From positions 16,700,925 to 16,764,924 of the forward strand of contig CM053253.1 in assembly GCA_028583405.1 (NCBI GenBank): DNA of 64,000 bases, read 5' to 3'. How positions within the stretch are numbered: the first letter of the stretch is position 1; each line of letters starts with the position of its first letter. Origin of the DNA: Pogonophryne albipinna (lineage: Eukaryota > Chordata > Actinopteri > Perciformes > Artedidraconidae). The notes under the pieces were generated by a model, which saw nothing but the letters and a program-made list of their open reading frames with translations, did no database searches and had not been told where the DNA came from. A program made the translations under genes and the position numbers. This document shows positions 60,681 to 64,000 of the stretch, in pieces.

Positions 60681-61690
60681 AGAGTGTGATTGCATTTGTG
60701 TTACTTTAGCGAAGGAGAAATGACTGTGAATGATCAAACTGTGAGACTTGACTTGAGGGTTTTTTTTCTTGCCGTTTAACATGCTGGATCCAAAAGGCTG
60801 GACTGAAGTATCATGTTGCAAAGGAGTATAACACACTGTTTGTTTTTATTTTAATCAATGAAAGCCATAAAGGTGACAATGGTCTGTGTGTGAGGGGTGT
60901 GAACCATGTTTGAGCACAGACCAAAGCTGGATGACGTGTACACCTAATAAATAAAATAATGTAATTACCTTTTTTTTTCCTTGTCATAAATATTTTTAAA
61001 ATATATTGCCATCTTTTTTGTTGGATTACATCATAACCTACAATTACATTTACAGGGCTTTGGCAGTTTGCTGCAAATCTGTATTTAAAGAATTATTAAT
61101 CCGGCTTCTCAGTCTTGCAGTACCAATTAAGCAAATGCTTACTAAGATGTGTAAAATGTAATTCAGTCACTCACTTAAATGCCAAAGGAACGGCCTTTAA
61201 GTCTTTGCTGGCACTATAGGTTTTAAACAACATCTATAAGAAGGAAATTGTGCTTATTATTCATTTTAGCAAGCCATGTATGTTGTTTGAGCTGTACACA
61301 CATACAAGGTTGTAGATGTAGCGACTTCAGGAAACAAAGTCGCTGAGGTCGGGCCTGGTTGCATATATCTGACGCGCTTCCAAATTAATTGCTGAAATAA
61401 AAAATGCTGTGAAAATGTAATTTAGTGAAAAATGAGATGATCAATTTAGCACAATGTGAACAAAAAATCAAAGCAACAAGAAAATAAAGCACTTTTCCAC
61501 ACACACACCTCACGCAGGTGAACAGGTGATTATAATTCCTATGAGTGCAGCCCATATCCATGTGACCCATACACACTAACCAATTGCGATCCCACATTTT
61601 ATAATATAAACCATTACTCATACAAAGGAAATATAAACTAGTGCAAACCTAATTCGTAATATATATAGAGATTAAGACAAAGGGGTTGTA
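60681..61690. other. Intergenic, between convergent cdk16 and opsin
   Basis: AT-rich, no gene. AATAAATAAAATAATG near 60946-60961 could be a further poly(A) site for cdk16. Confidence 0.5.
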
Positions 61691-61696
61691 TTTATT
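61691..61696 (-). terminator. Poly(A) signal of the opsin gene
   Basis: TTTATT on the plus strand is AATAAA on the minus strand, 87 bp after the opsin stop codon. Confidence 0.6.
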
Positions 61697-61782
61697 GTAA
61701 GAATACATTTCATGTGTCTTAATGATAATGGTTTGCTTCTTCCTTTTTACATTGCTTCGACCATTGGGATTCATGACCACTT

Positions 61783-62790
61783 TTATTCTTTCAAAGATTG
61801 TTTGGGTGAGACTCTTGGGAGCTTGTTGAGAGCAGAAACTGTGGTCTCATCCTCAGTAACTTGTGATTCGGTTGCCCACGGGTTCCTTCCACACAGGATA
61901 GTGGGAACAGCGTATCCCCGAAACTGGAAACACACACATAGCGAAGGATAAATAATAGTATGCATATATCCCTTTCCTTTGTGTGTGCAAATATGAATGT
62001 GCATGATGGAGGGTTTACCTGTCTGTTCATGAAAATGTATATCATAGGGTTGTAGACAGTGCTGCTCTTAGCCAAGTAAACTGGTATGGTAGCGATGATG
62101 GGGTTAATATATAAACTGGAGTCCATGATGACAGCGAGGGCCATGCCAGCATATGGCAGCCAGGTCACTAGGAAGGCCAACACCATCACCACTATCATAC
62201 GTGCCACCTGCATCTCCACACGATTTGTGCTGCCAGCCTCACATATCTGCAGCTTGGTCACCTATGACACCCAAATACAAGCAAAACAACTTATTGTAAT
62301 GTGGGTACAGGCAACCAGTAGTCATTTAGTGTACTCATATTCCCAACATTTAGATAGCTCACCTGCCGGAGGGTCCATAAAAGTTTTGAGTAAGATACTA
62401 CGATGACCGTGAAGGGCACAGTAAAGCACAGCATAAAGTATAAGATGATGTAGGACATGTTCCCGATGTCCCGGCTGTACCAGTTAGGCGCACAGGAGGT
62501 TTTTACGCCCTCCAGCTCAAAACTACCCCAACCAAACAGAGGTGGAGTGTTCCACAAAAACGACCACAGCCAGGACAGCACCACTCCGGAAACAGCATGT
62601 CTGACGAAAACAGAGATGTGGTGTCACATGCCGGAGGAGTGTTCAAAGTGTTGTAATCTGGGTGATGCTGCCAAGAGAAATATTGAATGTGATTTATACC
62701 TTGTCTGGAACAGGACAGCCCCCTGGGGATAGCACACCACTATGTAGCGTTCTACAGAGATGATCGCGATGGTACACAGACTTGATATAC
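61783..62790 (-). CDS. Non-visual opsin, parietopsin-like, exons 2-5 (partial)
   Basis: Exons (minus): 62790-62700, 62600-62363, 62261-62019 and 61923-61783, all GT/AG and in phase. They cover TM3 to the C-terminus. Visible marks are ERY at the TM3 end (SVERYIVVCYP), loop 2 with FELEGVKTSCAP (Glu at the position of bovine E181 and the disulphide Cys), TM6 FLVTWLPYAG, and TM7 VYLAKSSTVYNPMIY with the retinal Lys and NPxxY. The tail is short (FRGYAVPTILCGRNPWATE ...). Opsins of this type (parietopsin, parapinopsin) are pineal or parietal light sensors coupled to Gi/Go-type G proteins. Parietopsin is my best match from memory; parapinopsin is the alternative. Exon 1, with TM1-TM2 and residue 113, is not in the window: the 1.2 kb to the right edge holds only a transposon and AT-rich DNA. 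Confidence 0.9.
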
Positions 62791-63058
62791 CTAAAAAAAG
62801 AAATGTGTGAAAACAAAATTACTTTTTCATAGAACAGATTCCTGCTCAGCTTTACACCAATTAATGAATATGTAAATTTAGAAGTAAGAACATTTATTTT
62901 AGTACTAAACTTTGGAGTGTTTACATTTGATGCCACTTAATACACTCAAAGGGTTATATAGTAATATGAAATGTTTATTATATTAGCATGACTGCTATAT
63001 TTACTTTTTTATACATTTTAAAATAAAACATATATTATAATTATACAATATATGACGA

Positions 63059-63708
63059 CAGGGGCGGTTCTAGGGGGGGTCAGGGAGGGCCAGTGCCCCC
63101 TAACACTGCCCTCTGACCCCCCTGTGGCCCCCCTAAAAATGAAAAGTGAAAAAAAATTATGATTTATTACACGATTTATTGAATGACGGAACTAACGTTA
63201 TTCGTCATTCTAGTCGGACCCATTAGAGCGGTGCACTCAGGACCCATTAGAGCGGTGCACTCACTTTCACTGTCCGGCTGAAGCGCGCGAAAAACACTTT
63301 TCATCTTGGATCATCAGAGGCTGTTGCATCCAAGAAAGACTGATTGAAACCTACGTTTCGAGAGACTACCACGATAATTGAAGGTGATTTTAACTATTGT
63401 ATCCGTGTAATTTTAGATGTAAAGTAGAGATGTAACTGTTCATTGCCTTTATTTTTATATAAATATGGTGTTAGTGCAAAAATTGTACTATAACTTAAGC
63501 TGAAGCTAACAGTAATAACTATAAGATATATCTGAAATAAATAAGTGTACTGAAACAAATACCAATAACTGTATTGCATTGTTTTCTTATGCGCAATTAC
63601 TTCATACTGTCTAGTTCTCTTTTTCGTCCTGCATTTATTGTGCCCCCCTCAGAAAATAACTGGCCCCCCAGTGGCCCCCCCAGTCAAATCGGTCTAGAAC
63701 CGCCACTG
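63059..63708. mobile_element. hAT-type non-autonomous element with 8-bp duplication
   Basis: CAGGGGCGGTTCTAG at the left and CTAGAACCGCCACTG at the right form terminal inverted repeats, flanked by exact TATGACGA duplications (63051-63058 and 63709-63716). It is 650 bp, with C-rich subterminal tracts, no transposase, and lies in opsin intron 1. An internal tandem of GACCCATTAGAGCGGTGCAC occurs at 63216-63264. Confidence 0.93.
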
Positions 63709-63716
63709 TATGACGA

Positions 63717-64000
63717 TGAAATAAAAAACACACCTGCAAAAAATCATTGTTTGGTGGCTCTCATGTCACATTACAGCTGTCTCTTAGTAACTTTAAGAGA
63801 AAATGATCAAATATTTCACACAGAAAGTAGAACATGTTTTACAAGAAAGTGTTCAATTATTTTAAAACAGAACTCTGTTTGAATCATTTATCATCTCCCA
63901 AAGCATCCAGATTTGTAGGGCTCTTTTGGAGGGGACAATTGGACGGAAATACCGAGGTGCTTATTAAGTTGTTAAAATAAGCTCAACCTCATCAGGCTAC
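63717..64000. other. Opsin intron 1, right edge of window
   Basis: AT-rich DNA. No opsin exon 1 is visible on the minus strand. Confidence 0.5.

Noticed and set aside
63574..63882. Possible opsin exon 1
   Set aside because: The frame is on the wrong strand and crosses the hAT terminus; no TM1-TM2 opsin sequence is visible on the minus strand before the window ends.

Overview
The window is eukaryotic genomic DNA, almost certainly from a teleost (ray-finned) fish. It has short exons in long AT-rich introns with GT/AG splice sites, very long (TG)n microsatellites, tRNA-derived SINE sequence with a fish LINE-like tail, and several non-autonomous hAT-type transposons. Five protein-coding genes can be reconstructed by joining exons in phase. 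The reading frames seen across the microsatellites, introns and repeats are not genes.

Layout, left to right. (1) 321-5766, minus: the first four coding exons of a creatine-transporter-like gene (slc6a8); the rest lies beyond the left edge. (2) 8468-18374, minus: a complete nine-exon p4htm (transmembrane prolyl 4-hydroxylase, 505 aa). (3) 14906-16701, plus: a complete four-exon secreted frizzled-related gene of 380 aa, lying antisense inside p4htm intron 2 with its own octamer/TATA promoter and poly(A) signal. (4) About 18.4-28 kb: the divergent interval between p4htm and the next gene, enlarged by a 2.2 kb inverted-repeat element that itself contains a 1.06 kb element. (5) 28154-58373, plus: a complete PCTAIRE kinase gene, best match cdk16 (16 coding exons, 527 aa), with a candidate internal promoter and alternative first coding exon at 39841-40024, an in-frame cassette exon at 31606-31770 and a candidate alternative terminal exon at 57213-57316. 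Its introns carry four pure (TG)n arrays of 254-426 bp, two hAT elements with clear ends, one less certain hAT-like element and SINE sequence. (6) 61783-62790, minus: exons 2-5 of a non-visual opsin, most like parietopsin, convergent with cdk16; exon 1 lies beyond the right edge, and a hAT element sits in its intron 1.

The genes do not form one pathway: creatine uptake, an ER-membrane oxygen-dependent hydroxylase, an extracellular Wnt/BMP modulator, a cyclin-Y-dependent kinase and a photoreceptor. I see no operon-like or defence-type system. The most interesting points are the antisense nested sFRP gene with a SOX-OCT-like promoter, the isoform architecture of cdk16, and the nested transposons. 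All exon models come from reading the sequence (splice sites, phase, and remembered family similarity); no alignments or database searches were run.
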